Source: Plantago ovata (lineage: Eukaryota > Streptophyta > Magnoliopsida > Lamiales > Plantaginaceae). From it: 64,000 nucleotides of DNA. The DNA is taken from NCBI GenBank assembly GCA_028274465.1, contig CM051457.1:12303908-12367907 (forward strand), read 5' to 3'. The notes beneath the pieces are model-generated. The model was given only the letters and a program-made list of their open reading frames with translations, did no database searches and was not told the DNA's origin. Numbering within the stretch: position 1 is the first letter of the stretch; each line of letters opens with the position of its first letter. This document shows, in pieces, positions 11,218 to 22,088 of this stretch. The translations under genes were made by a program, and so were the position numbers.

Positions 11218-11755
11218 CTAGTGTTGTTTAACGAGTCGAGTCGAGTATTGTTGAGGCTCGGCTCGACTCGTTAACGAAGCGAGCCTGATTTCAGGCTCGA
11301 GCTTGTTAACAAACGAGGCTCGGCTCGTTTAACGAAGCGAGCTTAATTTCAGAGTAAAGCTCGGTTCATTTGGCTCGAACTCGGCTCGTTTGGCTCGGTC
11401 CGTTTATTAAAATACAATGAAAATATGTTAAAATATTAAATAAAATATAAACAAATTCAAGATTATGCATTACAATCAACTCCCAAATGATGAAATCATT
11501 AAAGTCTAACAAAATGCAAATATAAGCAATTCAAACCAATAATCTCAAACTAAAATCATAACTTACAATACTAATACTAATAATAATCTACATAATATCG
11601 AGCCTTAACGAGCCTTACCGAGTACTCGCGAGCCGAGGCTCGGCTCGTTAGTGGAACGAGCCTAAGCTTAGGCTCGAGCTCGGCTCGAAAACCTTATCGA
11701 GCCGAGCCGAGCCAAACCGAATACTCAATAAGGCTCGATTCGCGTAACATAGTAC
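11218..11755. mobile_element. hAT-like non-autonomous element with GGCTCG subterminal arrays
   Basis: The left end (TAGTGTTGTTTAACGAG) and the right end read inward (TACTATGTTACGCGAATCGAG) are imperfect inverted repeats. Just inside both ends, at about 11230-11400 and 11600-11735, lie dense runs of GGCTCG/CGAGCC and TTAACGAAGCGAGC. The centre is AT-rich with no coding frame. The layout matches the two TSD-flanked hAT elements at 1307 and 20830, but with a different motif. I found no clean 8-bp target duplication, so the superfamily call is by analogy. Confidence 0.6.
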
Positions 11756-11759
11756 ATAG

Positions 11760-12505
11760 TAGTGACCTTTTCTTTAAAGCTCCCATGGATATGAGTAAAT
11801 CATAAATCATTGTAATCTTGGATTTGCAAGAATATCCCTCCAACAACCCCTTAAATGAATTCACCAAAGGAGGAGCTTGTAAAATACTCGAATATCATAT
11901 CTAAATCTTCATGCCCTTCAGTCACTTCACATGTGCCGTTTTAGTTATTTTCCGGTGCCATTTTGATAGACCTGCTCGTCAATATTTGGACACCTAAGTC
12001 GTAACTCGGCTACAGGTTTAGGGACTATCAGTTTCCGACGTAATTTCAACTGTGAGATGCAAATCCTGATATTGGTGTACAAGTCTTCAACTTTTGTGAA
12101 CAGAAGTTCCTCAAGTTGCTTCTCTGTATAGTGCCACCTGTATGAAGTTCATGAAGAAGAATGACTTTGATCATCCCCTGCAGATGAATTCAACAAATTA
12201 TTAGAGTTTAATGATGTTTGAGCTAAATTAAGACAATGGTTCTAAATCAGAAAAGAGCTCAAAAGCTCACATGTAGGCCGGCATCATCGTCGGCTTTACA
12301 TGGAGACCATTAAATTCTGAAGTATAAATCGGTTCAAATCTATCATGGCCAAACAAGCCATCATCCATTTGGCCTTGCTCTGAAATGCTACATAATTGTT
12401 AGATCCAAGTATCCAACAGAAGAAATTAAAGTTTGAGTAAATTTTTGTTTTACAGAAGTGTTTACATCATAATTTATGGCCTTTATAATTTTGACTATAA
12501 ATATG
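11760..12505. other. Intergenic, no gene seen
   Basis: No frame or splice pattern that I would defend. Some stretches, such as 12050-12160, are less AT-rich and could be gene remnants. Confidence 0.35.
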
Positions 12506-12507
12506 TA

Positions 12508-12742
12508 CTTACTACGAAAGTTTAACACTTGACTTTGTTGACTATTTCGAGGGTCGAATTAATCTCAAATTATTTTCAAATCATACAATAAAAATATAAA
12601 ACTTTATATTATGAATGTAGAATGTTTAAATTTTCATAATATAATATTTTTAATTATTTTTCTTATAAGATTTGTAATTAATTTAAGGTCAAACCGACCT
12701 TAAAAAAGTCGCCATAATACAGTGTTAAACTTATTAAAATAC
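12508..12742. mobile_element. Stowaway-like MITE (diverged)
   Basis: TA dinucleotides flank it at 12506-12507 and 12743-12744. The terminal inverted repeats share AAGTTTAACACT exactly, and the inner parts pair further (GACTTTGTTGAC against the right-hand AAAAAAGTCG). About 235 bp, AT-rich, non-coding. The outer TIR bases are degenerate, so it is older than the copies at 18459 and 29188. Confidence 0.6.
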
Positions 12743-12760
12743 TAGTATTTGTTTTTTTTA

Positions 12761-13335
12761 CGGGTCAACTACACAATAGTTCAGAAACAATTAGTGTTCG
12801 GCGGATGCATTCCAATATACTTTAGAATACTAACCATGTCCGGCGATTGTATATATTCAACAACAGTTTAGATCATTAAATGTGTTCGACGGGTCTGTTT
12901 CGCAATAGTTTAAAACATTAGCATGTATTTTTTCAGGGGTCTATTCCGCAAATACTTTGAAAGACTATTTGTTTGTTACGAGCCAACTACACAATAGTTC
13001 AGAAACAGTTAGTGCTCGATGGGTCTATTCTGCAATATTTAGAACACTATATTTGATGGGTGCATTCCAAATTTTAAAAACTAACCATGCGCGAGGGGTA
13101 TATTCGATAAGAGTTTAGATCATTAACTGTGCATGACGGGTCTATTTCCCAATAATTGAAAACAGTAATTGTTCTTTCGACGGGCCTAATATTCCACAAA
13201 TACTTTAGAAGTCTACCGGTTTTCAACGGGTCTATTTCACAATAGTTCATAACAATTAGTGTTCTATGAGTCTATTTTGCAATGAACTGAAACTGTGTTC
13301 GACGGTTTTTTTTAAAATAATTTAGAATATATAAT
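12761..13335. repeat. Decayed minisatellite with a higher-order period
   Basis: About a dozen diverged units of roughly 45-50 bp, each built on TTCGACGGGTCTATTTCGCA followed by ATAGTTTAGAACA. There is also a longer period near 217-250 bp: CAACTACACAATAGTTCAGAAACA recurs at 12767 and 12984, and CTAACCATG with AGTTTAGATCATTAA recurs at about 12832 and 13080. Non-coding. The divergence implies age. Confidence 0.75.
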
Positions 13336-13487
13336 GATCACACTTTTTTTACTTATATAATGTTAAAATTTTATGGGACTATTTCGTAAATTCTCTATTA
13401 ATAAAAATAAAAAGAAGGTCATTGTTTCTTTTTCATTGACTTTCATTAAATTATTTATTAACTTACTATTTCACGGGTTATTTGCTA

Positions 13488-13739
13488 CTCATGAGTCCCG
13501 ATCATATCTTTACGTTTCGTTCTGTTGACCTTTTTGTGCCATATTTGACCTACGTTTACTTCTAAATTATAACGAAAAATTAATTTATGAAAGTATATTA
13601 TGAAAATATAGTGTCTCTACTTACATTATATAATTTTATTAATTATTTTTTCGTTAAGATTTAGAATTTATTAGAGGTCAAACCTGGCTACGAAGAAATT
13701 AACAACACAAACGTAAAGAAATGACTGGGACATAGGGAG
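13488..13739. mobile_element. Stowaway MITE
   Basis: 252 bp between TA duplications (13486-13487 and 13740-13741). The left end CTCATGAGTCCCGATCAT..TTTACGTT pairs with the right end AACGTAAAGAAATGACTGGG..GGGAG. Inner arms with GTTGACC and GAGGTCAAA give the usual foldback. Non-coding. Confidence 0.78.
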
Positions 13740-13741
13740 TA

Positions 13742-14515
13742 GTTTATTAGAAGAAAGAGAAGGTCGAAGAAAAAAAGTATGGGAGTATCTCTACGTACCA
13801 GAGAATAACATCATTATTGGAGATTGGTAATTAAAGGGGTAAATTTGTTAGGAAATAAGTAGCAAATATATCTGGGATAACGAATAAATAAGAAAACATG
13901 GATGATAAAGACACACAAAATTGGTTATCCAGTTCGCCAATAACTTTAACTACGTCTGGGGCACTACCAAACCAGGATTCTTTCCACTAAACATTGAGAG
14001 AATTGTAGGGATACAATTTCGACCCACAAATAAATGACCAACTGTCTTTACTCCATCGATATTTTTTTACAAGTTACAATTGCTACATGTATGTTGGTGT
14101 ATATATATAATACTATAATAGTGAAGCCGTGAGTCAAGAATCCGCAACCAAATTGTATTCGGAATTAACCATGTAGACTCGGACAAGGAAAAGATATATA
14201 GGCCAATGAGAATAAAGCTAACACCTCCAAAGCCCATACGTACTGTACATGTTTATCTTTCGCCAAGTAATTAAACATAGTCTTTCATTAATTACTTTCC
14301 CATTCCTCGTCTAATTAGGAAACAAGGCTTCCTGCCTTTCAATTACTTTTCCTATTTTATTTCGTACTCCACAATTCCTAACAAAATTTAATCAGATTTG
14401 ATGGATGCTGGTCTGTTTCCAAATTTATGCTATATATATAAAAAATATGCGTACGTATTCATATCTTAGTTTTATTTTACCCCTTAATTACTCATCAACC
14501 TCATCTAGTACGTAC
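13742..14515. other. Intergenic region upstream of the IWS1 copy
   Basis: No gene seen. A TATATATATAA run at 14432-14442 could serve as a TATA box for the gene starting at 14519. Confidence 0.4.
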
Positions 14516-14518
14516 GTT

Positions 14519-15391
14519 ATGGAGAATCCGTCGTACATTACCGCGCCTGCCGTAGAGAAGAAGAAGAAGACTACAACTGAAAAAAGTCCAGAGGAGAAAG
14601 CATTGATAGTTGAGAACGTCATGGCCCGACTGGAGATAGCTGCCAAAGACGATGCTGATCTGAATCGAAAAGGTCTACCAGCCGTGAACAAGTTGAAAAG
14701 CCTCTCTCTTCTCCTGAACGCCCTGTCCAAGAAGCAACTTCACCAAAGTTTTCTTGATCATGGAGTTTTAACTCTTTTGAACAAGTGGCTCGAACCGCTC
14801 CCCGATGGAAGCTTGCCTAATTTTGCAATCCGGTCTGAGGTTTTGAACATCCTGACGAATCATCTCCCAGTCAATTTGGAGAATCCTATCAGGTTGAAAC
14901 AGTTTAAGGAGAGCGGACTTGGTAAGGCAATCATGTTCTTGTGGAAATCGGATGAGGAGAAGTTGGAGAACCGAAGGCTGGCCAAGGAGTTGATTTATCA
15001 ATGGAGCAGAAATATATACCATAAGAGCACAGACTATGAAGACCTGACCAGGAGCTATCCTTTATCTTCTTCCGATAATATGAAAAAGGCGTCCTCTGGT
15101 GCAGGATCATCACGATTACTTGACCATGATCTTGATCTTTCTTTGAAATCAGATTGTTCAGTTGATAGGAACTGCCAGGCGGTTGTGATTCCTGAACGAG
15201 TACCTATGGACTTTGTGGTTAGGCCTCGATCAAATACTGATGTCAGGGTGCACCTACCCCCTAATCAATTGAAAGAGAGCAGTCGTATGTCAAGGATTAG
15301 AAAGAACATCAAGAAGATGGGAGACAGGAATAGGAAGCAGAAAATGCCTGGCCTTAAGCTCGCCTTCCAAGATCGTGGCGTATTTGCTTAA
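14519..15391 (+). CDS. IWS1: Intronless IWS1-like protein (TFIIS N-terminal domain), likely retrocopy
   Basis: One uninterrupted frame of 290 residues, starting MENPSYITAP. Residues about 35-155 form the IWS1/TFIIS-N helical bundle: VMARLEIAAKDDADLNRKG, then LSKKQLHQSFLDHGVLTLL, KWLEPLPDGSLPNFAIRSEV, and SGLGKAIMFLWKSDEE. The C-terminal MDFVVRPRSNTD resembles the conserved IWS1 tail. IWS1 works with Spt6 on elongating RNA polymerase II and, in Arabidopsis, in brassinosteroid-regulated transcription. Plant IWS1 is usually longer, with an acidic N-terminus and several introns. Here there is no intron and almost no N-terminal extension, which suggests a retroposed or truncated copy that has kept its frame. 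I saw no poly(A) tract or target duplication to prove retroposition. Confidence 0.82.
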   Translation: MENPSYITAPAVEKKKKTTTEKSPEEKALIVENVMARLEIAAKDDADLNRKGLPAVNKLKSLSLLLNALSKKQLHQSFLDHGVLTLLNKWLEPLPDGSLPNFAIRSEVLNILTNHLPVNLENPIRLKQFKESGLGKAIMFLWKSDEEKLENRRLAKELIYQWSRNIYHKSTDYEDLTRSYPLSSSDNMKKASSGAGSSRLLDHDLDLSLKSDCSVDRNCQAVVIPERVPMDFVVRPRSNTDVRVHLPPNQLKESSRMSRIRKNIKKMGDRNRKQKMPGLKLAFQDRGVFA

Positions 15392-15979
15392 ATACGGTAC
15401 GCTTAGCCAAGAAGAGCATCAAGAACCTGAAAGACAAAAGGAAGCAACAGCAGATTCTTGGCCCGTATTGGTGAAGATGAGAATTCATTATTAGGTTTAC
15501 GCAACAATAACGCTTGGACACTCTTTTCCCCTGTCATGGGTTTTACCCATTGGGTTTTTCTATGGTAGGGTTTTAACGAGGTCTGCGGTTGCAACCGTGG
15601 GTATCTAGCTCACGGGTTAGTGACAACTTTTATGTTGTTTTTGTTTGAAATTTCTTGGCGTTCGTGGCGTATTACCTATTCTCTCTCGTTGTATTCATTA
15701 TTATACTGTATTCCTTTAACCATGTAATGAAGATGAGAATTCATTCAATTATTAGCCCTTTCATGTTTAAATTCCTGCTGATAAGTTGCATCAGAAAAAG
15801 AACATAAAAGATACTATATTGTTGGACATGAAAACTGTACCAAAACCGAACAATTCTGATCTCATGTATATATATCATGCTACAACAACAAAGTAAATCA
15901 AATGATACATAATCGACATGGTACCTCATAGATCGATGTCTAATCACTCGTTGGCTAGCACCTTTCCCCTCGAACAATC

Positions 15980-16330
15980 ATGGTGAGCTTTACGAACAAG
16001 CTAATAAACTCCGGTGCAACCCAAAGCGAAGTTGTTGCTAAACAGATTCCAGTTCCTTGGCGTAATCACCATGCAGTAGCGTGCACCCATAAACCAGCAA
16101 CAGCGAACGCTGACTGCTGTGGGTATGAAACTGTATCAGTTGGATTTGAAAAGTTGAAAATGTTTGCCCCACTCGAAATCCATTTGAACGTTGGTGCCCT
16201 GCTGGATGGTTCCACAAACCTTCAACCAGCTTCCGACTCACCATTGATTCACGATAATGACGATATAACTAGACAAGGGCTGCTGAAAGAAAGAAGGAAA
16301 GCACTGAATGAATATAAGGTTTGCGCTTGA
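15980..16330 (+). CDS. Uncharacterised 116-residue ORF
   Basis: The frame starts MVSFTNKLINSGATQ and ends LLKERRKALNEYKVCA before TGA. It has no recognisable domain. Its 3' end coincides with the first copy of a 67-bp tandem duplication, so the current stop is created by that duplication. It could be a remnant exon or a chance frame. No TATA box or neighbour supports it. Confidence 0.3.
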   Translation: MVSFTNKLINSGATQSEVVAKQIPVPWRNHHAVACTHKPATANADCCGYETVSVGFEKLKMFAPLEIHLNVGALLDGSTNLQPASDSPLIHDNDDITRQGLLKERRKALNEYKVCA

Positions 16331-16395
16331 TATAACTAGACAAGGGCTGCTGAAAGAAAGAAGGAAAGCACTGAATGAATATAAGGTTTGCGCTT
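16262..16395. repeat. Exact 67-bp tandem duplication
   Basis: Two identical copies (16262-16328 and 16329-16395) beginning GATATAACTAGACAAGGGCT and ending GGTTTGCGCTT. Identity implies a recent event. Confidence 0.95.
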
Positions 16396-16399
16396 TTCT

Positions 16400-18450
16400 C
16401 GTGAGTATTTAACAATACAACTGGTTGGTGAGATTTTGTATATCTCCAAAATTGTTCCATATCTTTATGACAATGAACTTTATTGAAAATTAATTAATAG
16501 GCCATACCTTACCTCAATAATTTAAGCAGCAAACTCTGTTTGGTACTGTTGCCAGCCTGCCTGCAATGACTTTTAGTCCATTAGATGATCTCACTGGCTT
16601 TACAAACCAGAATACTACCAGCAAATTCACCTAATCCTTGTTGTAAATTTCATTAAGGATACAAAGGATTGAGCTCAAACAGAGATTACAGAGCCATATA
16701 TATATAAGAATCAAAGGTCACAGTTCACAAGCAAGGTAAAGACGAAACAAAATTACATAACGCTCGTCCTTTAATTAATACTGGTAAGCTTTGTCTCACA
16801 TATACTAAAGTCCTTGTGCAAGACTGCAACAACAAATTATAAGAACTTGGTGTTGCATATATAAAACATAGCAGTGCATATATTGGAGAAAGAAGCACAA
16901 TATTTCTGGCCGGTGGCACTGGAGTTTCAGAGATTTTAGAACTTGACATGCTGATCTCTACGCACGGCCATGCAGGAGCCAACATAGCGGAATTAATCGT
17001 TCTAAATCCACACAAGTAAGTATATTATTATTTCAAACATGCCTGTCAACTTTTCTTCACGATCTGAAGTTGAGTATGTACTACTTCAGTCTTCATAACA
17101 ACATAAACAAATGCATAGTGGCAATTAAGGGACAGAACTTGTCCCTCAATCAAGAGCGGCCAAACTGAATTACGTAGGGGGGGGGGGACGTTCATTTGGT
17201 TGATGATCAGTTCAAATAGTAGGATTAAACTCATAGTTTCAGATCAAAATCATGGACAAGTAGTCCACATCAAGCAATTAACTCTCACTGAGGATTGAAT
17301 ACATGCATATATATAAACCGGACATAAGTGGCTTAAAACCTTTTAAAAAAGAAAAGATATCATATCACCCAAGAGGAAGATAGGATCCTCCAATCCAATG
17401 GAACAGAAGCTATTTTTTTTCATTTTCTACATGGTGGCCAATCCTTTGATAATTAAATAGTTGAGTTATAAGGCAGCTAGCTAGTTATAATACTACTAGT
17501 TACACAGGTTGTGAAGAGCATTCTTTTTTAAGGCAACTAAAATGGGTTCTTTCTCTTGCTAATTAGCTGCCTTATTGTGCTTCAGAAAAACCATGCCGAA
17601 TGAAATAGTTGCAAACAGCAGAGAAGATATATACATTATGCAGCCATAGTAAATATATAGCCAGCCAGGCCCGGATACGTAAATATACTTCAAATGACAT
17701 AATCTTTCTTGATGATATACATATTACCAAAAACAAATAAGAGGAGAATGTACCATAGTAGCTTATCTATGCTTAATAACAACTTGGCAATACAAATTGA
17801 ATGACCTAATAGTGGGGCTATATGAAAGAAGAGAGAAAAAGAAGGGAGTTTACCCAATTTATGAATAGTTTGCCATGGTTAATTTGATTGTTCTTCCTTC
17901 TCGGTCCGAATGAATGAATGATTTTGTTTGAGGTGGCGACAAATTAAACTGGGGATTGAAGTGAAGTGATTCATCGACAATTGCTCTAAAGGGAATTGAA
18001 TTTTGGTCCTGCTCACCAACAAAATTTTCATGGAGTGGAGGTGGACCCAAACCAATTGCTTCTCTTGTTATCATGGCCTACTCTCTCTCTCTCTCTCTCT
18101 CGGGAATTTGTTTTTTTGTCTGGAAATATAGTAGCTAGCACAAGTTTATTTACCGACTGGTTCAGCTTCTGCTACGCTCTTCAGTCTTCATGGATGATAT
18201 CCCAAGGTTTACCGTTTTCAAGAATTAACTTATCAATGTCCAAATCGTTTGATGCACCACGACTTATCTAAAATGTCATGAGTTCACAAATTTGTCGAAA
18301 ATCAAATATTCCTTGATCTCAAATTTCTAGTTTCATTTTGTTGTTCGTGATGTACCAAACCTACCTTCAAGAAGCAATTATACCGATACGGATATGTTAA
18401 TACATCAAAATCCAAACAAGTAGGAGATATTTATGTGTCCGACATTTTTT
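16400..18450. other. Intergenic, 2 kb without a supported gene
   Basis: No exon or RNA gene recognised. It contains a G-run at about 17178-17187, a (CT)n microsatellite at about 18080-18101 and several A/T runs. The frame at 16725-17015 has no protein-like features I can name. Confidence 0.4.
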
Positions 18451-18458
18451 ATTTTATA

Positions 18459-18714
18459 CTCCCCCGTTCTCTCAGAAGTGTCATGTTTTGACTTTTTTCG
18501 GTCAACAGCTTTCAACTTTGACTCTCAATTACTCGTAAACCATAATGATAAAGTATTTAACGAAATTATATTATGAAAATATCGAACCCGGATTTTCATA
18601 ATATAATTTCGTTGAATACTTTATCATTATATTTTAAGAGTAATCGGGAGTCAAAGTTGAAAACAGTTGACCGAAAAAGGTCAAAACATGACACTTCTAA
18701 GAGAACGGATGGAG
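18459..18714. mobile_element. Stowaway MITE, well preserved
   Basis: 256 bp with TA duplications at 18457-18458 and 18715-18716. The termini are CTCCCCCGTTCTCTCAGAAG and the complement of CTTCTAAGAGAACGGATGGAG. The whole element folds into one near-perfect hairpin, including TGTCATGTTTTGAC, GTCAACTTT-type and TAATGATAAAGTATT blocks on both arms. This is the classic plant Stowaway (Tc1/mariner-type) structure. Confidence 0.92.
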
Positions 18715-18719
18715 TATAT

Positions 18720-20235
18720 TAAATTTGTATTACTAGAATATGAAACAAACAACTAAATGAAGAAATAAATATTATTTAGTTCAATGAAACCATAAAAACA
18801 GTACGTAAGAAAAAATATATAAATAAACACAAATCTAATCAATAAGCGAAAATGTCTAATAAAACACAAACATTGTTGAATTGCCTAAGTTTTAATTTTT
18901 TTCCTTTTGAATAAGGGTTTTGACATTCTATTTCCCACGTTTTTACTGTTAGATCCATGTTCGGCCCTATCCAAAAAATTCATTTGATTAACAAGAATAA
19001 GAAAATTAAAGATTATAATAAAAAGGGTACGTATCCACGATGAATCGAGGTGAATGAGTTATGAGTATGAGGATAAATATGTAGCCCATGTCAATGTTTC
19101 TTTGTAGTTCCTAGTGTTACACAAAGAGAAAAACTATCTCCCATTATTCATTATTTCTCTTATTCTTTTAATAGTCTATCTCCCATTTTTATTCAATATA
19201 CTTTCTATTTTCGTTAACCTCTCTATATACTGTATTTTATGCATTTCATTTCAATATTATAATTATTTATTTGGTTTATTGTAATGTACGTACGCAACAA
19301 ACTCAAGACGAAATTGATGAGATTGAACAAAGAGACGGTACACAAATTTTAATGAGGTATTATAGGGGCCATAAGGGCTCCTTCTTAGTTTGGCCCTCAC
19401 CCGTAGGCCGCAGTGCCAAATTTGTCGGTACAAAATTTTATCATGTTGCTAGTCTGCAACAAACACGTTCAATTAATATTTAATGGGATATTACAATCGA
19501 CTATAATAAATACTCCATGCACCAACCTTTTGTGCAAAGATTCGCAAGGTGTTTGCCTATTGTCAAAACTCAAATAGTTGCCCTTGCAACTCTCACGTAC
19601 AAATAATATTTTATTCATTTTAGAACTTTTTACTCGGATATACGGTAGCTGTATAAGTAAATGTACCATTTTGAACAAGGTAATCATCAATGACCTGTCG
19701 ATAATCGTCCGTAATCAGATGGGCTCTTGACAATTGGCCAAGTAAGTACTCATGAAACGGCTTGGATTATTGGGGAAAGAGTTTAAATAGAGTTCAACTT
19801 TATAAATTTAAATTTTTAGTTTTTATTAGGTACAATACTCATATATCCAAACTTTAATTTTTCCATATATGTACCAGAACCTATACTCCATATTTGGGAT
19901 GGATTTTTCACCAGAGAGTGTGATTCACACAATGTCCGTGATGACATCCACATAACACATTCACTAAATTACAAAGGGGCAAATTGGTAAATTCCTATTT
20001 TCCCCTAATTTATTTTTTACTCTCGATTAAACTATATGTGGCAAATTCTTCTAATTATCGGGATTATAATCCAAATTATCTGTCACTCTCGTATGAAAAT
20101 TTATTATTTTCAATTCAGTTCCGTTCTATTCATATTCATTCGGTTCAATTTTGTTTCAATTCTACTATGTTCATACTTCATAATACGAAAACAATAGTTT
20201 ATTACACTTTTTTTTAATCTCTCACACCGGTAAAC
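18720..20235. other. Intergenic, no gene seen
   Basis: AT-rich spacer. The 70-residue frame at 19271-19483 has no family features and no splice support. Confidence 0.4.
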
Positions 20236-20240
20236 AGTAA

Positions 20241-20667
20241 TGGTCTGTTTGGCACAAATTGGCGGTCAATTGTGTATATGTGCATAAGTTGTGGTGTGTT
20301 TTGGCTCATTTTAGCCGGGATGTGTTTGAGGTGTGTTTAATTCTTTGTATACCGTTTGGTAGCACTACAACTTACTTATGCACATGTACACAGTTGACCA
20401 CCAATTCGTATGCCTCCCAAAGTACACTTGACGGTGAGTAAGTTTCATACATGGGGGTGGGGGGGGGGTCATGTATGAAAATTGATGTGTTTTGGCCTAA
20501 TTTTCATACACCGTGAGGGAAGCCCGCGGGCCAAAATGTGTAGGAAAAGAAACGCTACCTCACAAACCTACCAAACAATGAGGTATCACTTTTTGGTGGG
20601 CCACATAGTAGATGTGTAGTATTATTTGACCAAAACACACTCAAATACACCCAAACCAAACAAGTCA
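20241..20667. mobile_element. Foldback MITE with a nested hairpin
   Basis: The outer ends pair: TGGTCTGTTTGG on the left and CCAAACAAGTCA on the right. Inside, about 20248-20300 and 20340-20410 form a second inverted repeat, with TGTGCATAAGTTGT on one arm and ACAACTTACTTATGCACA on the other, and GGCGGTCAATTGTGTATA opposite TACACAGTTGACCACC. A G-run lies at 20458-20468. No frame of interest. I could not assign a target duplication, so the superfamily is open (hAT or PIF/Harbinger type). Confidence 0.65.
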
Positions 20668-20829
20668 TTATTGTAAAATATAAAAGGAAAAAATATAATG
20701 TATACTTCGGATCATTCCTCAAACTCGAACTTACTTCCTAACACCTTATAATTCCAATTTTGTCCTAAAAGAATTCGATCCTCACATGTTCCTCTTCCAA
20801 CTTCTAACCCCAATTTACTACCTCTTGGA

Positions 20830-21762
20830 TAGGGCTGTGCATGGTGCGGATCGGATTAAATCCGATCTAATCCGATCCGAATTCGAATTAATCCGATCCG
20901 AAAATACAGGATTTGATCGATCCGAAAATAATCGGATCGGTTCGGATTCATCCATATTAATCCGAAATTTCTTTTTTTTTCCAAAAAAAACTCCTCTTAC
21001 AAGTAAATTTAATTTACGGTTCACGACAACTCAGATCTCTCTACTCACACAGAAGAAGCAAAAAACTCCTATTACTGGAAAAATCAATCAAATCATGGAC
21101 ACCACAGTGCTGCTGGTGGTCACTCAACCGTCGCTCGCCGCCGGTTAGCCGTACTCTCAGCTCACCTCTTTGCACCAATTGATCAATCCACCGATTATAT
21201 TCTCGATTCAGCCACCTGCTCCGCCGCCTTGTCACCCCCACCAAGTCTCAAAGGCGCCTAGACTATCGTCGATGAGCGTACTGGCAAGAGGAACCAAGTT
21301 CAGGTCTCTGAAGAAGGCACCATCAAAGCACCGCCCTTCACACGGATTTTGTTCGGAGAGCCAATGATTTTGATTAGGATTTAGGCATGAAGATTTAGAT
21401 TGAGGGTTAGAAAGGATTAGGATTAATTAGGCGTGAGTGGTGAGACACAGGGAAGAAATGTGAGTCTGAGAGAAAAGAAATGTAGAAAAGGTAAAAAAGG
21501 AAAAGGGGGCAGAAAGTTTAGGGTTTTGTGTGTTTGGTGACTATATATATAGTAGGGGTATTTTAATTTAAAAAAATAATAACTATAGATCGGATCGGAT
21601 TAATCCGGAAATCTGCGGATTTTAATCTGATCCGATCCGAAAATTCGAATTACTCAAAGTAGTGATCCGAAAACCAATCCAAAATTCAGATCGGGTCGGT
21701 TTGGGCTCGGATCATCGAATTTTCGGATCGAATTTTCGATTTCGGGATTATGCACAACCCTA
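20830..21762. mobile_element. Non-autonomous hAT element with perfect 8-bp TSD
   Basis: An identical CTCTTGGA flanks it at 20822-20829 and 21763-21770. The termini are TAGGGCTGTGCAT and, inward from the right, TAGGGTTGTGCAT. Both ends carry arrays of AATCCGATCCGA-type motifs in both orientations (about 20847-20965 and 21588-21745). The 933-bp body lacks a transposase frame. The central part (about 21010-21480) is less AT-rich and reads like an old 5'-leader or gene piece, with a short frame MDTTVLLVVTQPSLAAG, but I cannot identify a source. It sits about 330 bases upstream of the eIF6 start codon. Confidence 0.92.
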
Positions 21763-21985
21763 CTCTTGGAAACCTTTCTTGTTCATCATTTCGTAGTCGT
21801 TGACTGAATGAGCGGAAAACGTATTGCCCAAGTTCCAAATTATTATTATCCCCAATTATTTTTGATACTCCATCCTTTGAGGCTTGGGCTATAAATATCA
21901 ATTGAAGGAGGAAAAAGATAAGTAATAAAAAATAGAAGAAAGAAAGAAAGGAAAGGAAAGGAAAGGAAAGAAAATCCCCACCGCC

Positions 21986-21993
21986 AAACCCTA
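21986..21993 (+). promoter_or_regulatory. Telo-box AAACCCTA (first)
   Basis: AAACCCTA, 96-103 bases upstream of the eIF6 ATG. Telo-boxes are a known element near the 5' ends of plant ribosomal-protein and translation genes, which fits the downstream gene. Confidence 0.6.
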
Positions 21994-22029
21994 ATCAGTA
22001 CCGTCTATAATCATCACCGTCATCCCTCC

Positions 22030-22037
22030 AAACCCTA
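22030..22037 (+). promoter_or_regulatory. Telo-box AAACCCTA (second)
   Basis: A second AAACCCTA, 52-59 bases upstream of the eIF6 ATG, in the same orientation as the first. Confidence 0.6.
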
Positions 22038-22088
22038 GTTTCATTTCGCCTGAATTCGAATCCCGTCCATCTCAATTCAATTGTCACC

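Noticed and set aside
12761-13335. Considered as a CRISPR-like or other regularly spaced array
   Set aside because: Repeats are degenerate, contiguous and in a plant nuclear context; it is a decayed minisatellite.
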